Origin: an archaeon
Lineage (GTDB): Archaea > Aenigmatarchaeota > Aenigmatarchaeia > GW2011-AR5 > GCA-2688965
DNA length: 6,414 bases
Direction of reading: 5' to 3'
Assembly (NCBI GenBank): GCA_002688965.1
Contig: NZEE01000076.1
Span: 1 to 6,414 of the forward strand
Shown here: piece after piece, positions 5,114-6,414 of the stretch
Numbering within the stretch: position 1 is the first letter of the stretch
Layout: each line of letters starts with the position of its first letter
Translations under genes and position numbers: made by a program
The notes under the pieces: generated by a model
Databases searched by the model: none
What the model was told of the DNA's origin: nothing
The model's input: only the letters and a program-made list of their open reading frames with translations

Positions 5114-6123
5114 ATGAATGTGAATTAAAAGACGCTTTTGTTTGGTTTCAAGGTGCTGTAGAAGATAGAAATGATCCTTTAAAACTTGGTAGGTGTCGTG
5201 TTCGTATTGTTGGTTGGCATGATGGAATGGATGAATACGAATCACCGAAAACGGAAGACTTACCATGGGCACACCCAATACAGCCCATAACTTCTGCCGC
5301 TATGAGTGGAATTGGTCAAACACCACTCGGCCCAGTAGAAGGTACATGGGTATTTGGATTTTTTAGAGATGGTCATTCTGCTCAACAACCCGTTATTATG
5401 GGAACTTTGGGTGGTATACCTCAAGAGCATAAGCAAAATGTTCCTTCTGGACCACCATATACTGGAAAACGCATAAAGTATCCAAAGTTTGGTGATCCGA
5501 GAGGTACAACCTCTCCTGAGTCACCATATGGAACATATCCAAGACAAGAATACATGGGCGAACCTGATACCAATAGATTAGCAAGAAACGAAAACATTAA
5601 TGATACCATCATGAAGGACAAATTAAACGACCAAGATGCGATGTATAGTGCAACTGGCATTGGTGATCCTGACATAATTAGTGAGCCAGATGTGCCTTAT
5701 AATGCATCATATCCTTTTAACCACGTTTATGAATCTGAAAGCGGACATATCATTGAAATAGATGATACAGAAGGTGCAGAAAGGATTAACATACATCATA
5801 AATCGGGAACATTTATTGAAATTCATCCTGATGGTAGCATGGTTAGAAAAGTTGCTGGCAAAGGTTATGAGGTAATAGTTGACGACGATAGTGTACATGT
5901 AAAAGGTAATTATAATATAGCAGTAGATGGAGATGCAAGCATTTACACAAAAGGAGATTCACGTACAAGGACTGACGGTGATCATACAGTGGAGGTGGTT
6001 GGAGATTATGAGTTGAATGTTGGAGGTATGGTGAGGGTTGCTGCCGGTCAAGGTAGTTCGCATCTCCAAATGGACTCATCAGCAATTAGACTGGTTAACG
6101 GAACAGGGATACACCTAAACTAA
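5110..6123 (+). CDS. 5: Central spike gp5 without lysozyme domain
   Basis: A 337-residue spike protein. The N-terminal OB-fold domain (about 1-105) is unmistakable: FVWFQGAVEDR (10-20), DPLKLGRCRVRIVGWH (22-37), LPWAHPIQPITSAAMSGIG (51-69), GPVEGTWVFGFF (74-85) and VIMGTLGG (95-102) follow T4 gp5 closely. T4 gp5 has 575 residues, with a lysozyme domain of about 170 residues next; here a polar Pro/Asp-rich linker (about 105-200) takes its place and shows no lysozyme motif. The C-terminal part begins YPFNHVYESESGHIIEIDD (201-219), continues with HHKSGTFIEIHPDGS (229-243), and ends in the needle's octad repeats. The likely role is the trimeric membrane-piercing spike seated in the hub protein encoded just upstream. 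The gene starts in a 4-base ATGA overlap, with GAGAGA at 5095-5100 as a weak ribosome site, and ends in TAATAA. Confidence 0.93.
   Translation: MNECELKDAFVWFQGAVEDRNDPLKLGRCRVRIVGWHDGMDEYESPKTEDLPWAHPIQPITSAAMSGIGQTPLGPVEGTWVFGFFRDGHSAQQPVIMGTLGGIPQEHKQNVPSGPPYTGKRIKYPKFGDPRGTTSPESPYGTYPRQEYMGEPDTNRLARNENINDTIMKDKLNDQDAMYSATGIGDPDIISEPDVPYNASYPFNHVYESESGHIIEIDDTEGAERINIHHKSGTFIEIHPDGSMVRKVAGKGYEVIVDDDSVHVKGNYNIAVDGDASIYTKGDSRTRTDGDHTVEVVGDYELNVGGMVRVAAGQGSSHLQMDSSAIRLVNGTGIHLN
5899..6042 (+). repeat. Octapeptide repeats of the gp5 beta-helix needle
   Basis: This stretch encodes six consecutive eight-residue units of gp5 (residues 264-311): VKGNYNIA, VDGDASIY, TKGDSRTR, TDGDHTVE, VVGDYELN and VGGMVRVA. 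Each has Gly at position 3 and usually Val or Thr at position 1, the V-x-G-x5 pattern of the triple-stranded beta-helix in T4 gp5. The repeat is at the protein level; the DNA units are diverged. Confidence 0.85.
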
Positions 6124-6130
6124 TAACATT

Positions 6131-6414
6131 ATGTCAACAGATATAGGAAAAAACATTGTAGATCAACTGGAAAGGTCTGGAGTAGATTTAGAACTCTCCA
6201 GTGCTGATAATGATGCTGTGGTTGTATCTTCTGATTCAATAAGAGATTTAACTGAAGAAGAAACCAATGCAATAAATGTCAACCTAACAGAAGTGGTTGC
6301 AGAAGTCGCTTCCAAAATAACCACTAGCAATGAAGGTGTTGCTCCAAAAGCAGTTTATAGGGTAAAGTCCATATCTGCTACTGCAGGGATTCCTATTTTA
6401 CAAAGTGAAAAAGG
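6131..6414 (+). CDS. Unrecognised acidic protein, partial (3' end outside window)
   Basis: Translated by hand: the ATG at 6131 opens 94 codons to the window edge without a stop. It begins MSTDIGKNIVDQLERSGVDL and continues through a Ser/Asp/Val-rich stretch, LTEEETNAINVNLTEVV (40-56), then APKAVYRVKSISATAGIP (71-88). The visible part is acidic, with no membrane segment or signal peptide. I do not recognise the family: it does not show the start of gp25, gp6 or a PAAR tip protein. It follows the gp5 stop after 7 bases, in the same direction and without a clear Shine-Dalgarno sequence, so it is likely co-transcribed and probably another virion or baseplate protein. The short spacing and open frame make it a real gene; function is unknown. 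Confidence 0.65.
   Translation, partial: MSTDIGKNIVDQLERSGVDLELSSADNDAVVVSSDSIRDLTEEETNAINVNLTEVVAEVASKITTSNEGVAPKAVYRVKSISATAGIPILQSEK

Noticed and set aside
5415..5710. Hidden lysozyme domain in the gp5 linker
   Set aside because: The linker (about residues 103-200) is Pro/Asp/Asn-rich and shows no Glu-Asp-Thr lysozyme arrangement or the helical pattern of the T4 lysozyme domain. It is also far too short.
1..6414. CRISPR array, tRNA genes, insertion sequences, defence or toxin-antitoxin genes
   Set aside because: No spaced direct repeats, cloverleaf-like segments, transposase motifs or inverted terminal repeats were seen. Virion genes and short promoter gaps fill the window.

Overview
The window is a piece of the late structural region of a tailed phage with a contractile tail, of the T4-like myovirus type. 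The evidence is a set of recognisable T4 virion proteins in a compact layout: a tail-tube-fold protein, gp4, gp48, gp53, a gp27-like hub protein and gp5. There are also exact copies of the T4-type late promoter octamer TATAAATA. The DNA is AT-rich, gp5 has no lysozyme domain, and gp53 carries a large extra domain. These points fit the marine T4-like phages (of cyanobacteria, pelagic alphaproteobacteria or similar hosts) better than the enteric ones. The host cannot be named from this sequence.

Layout. The left quarter is transcribed leftward. Starting from the centre it holds gp4 (head completion, nuclease-like fold), then a basic conserved phage protein that may be the gp2-like DNA end protector, overlapping gp4 by one base. 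A late promoter follows, and then a tail-tube/gp54-type protein that runs off the left edge. The right three quarters are transcribed rightward: gp48 (tail tube cap), gp53 (baseplate wedge), a gp27-like hub protein, gp5 (central spike), and the start of an unrecognised acidic protein that runs off the right edge. The rightward genes are tightly packed, with spacers of 7-8 bases or overlaps of 1-4 bases, so they probably form one operon.

Control. The 81-base gap between gp4 and gp48 holds a 14-base perfect palindrome made of two opposed, overlapping TATAAATA elements. This reads as one bidirectional late promoter that starts both operons. A third TATAAATA precedes the tail-tube-like gene.

How the genes work together. 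gp5 and the hub protein would form the central spike and hub, gp53 belongs to the wedges around it, and gp48 caps the baseplate and starts the tail tube. The tail-tube-like protein adds to the tube or its initiator, while gp4 and possibly the gp2-like protein finish the packaged head. I see no previously undescribed multi-gene system. The points most worth a second look are the palindromic late promoter, a strong terminator-like hairpin inside the start of the tail-tube-like gene, the lysozyme-less gp5, the extra domain in gp53, the base-composition step inside gp48, and the unrecognised gene after gp5.
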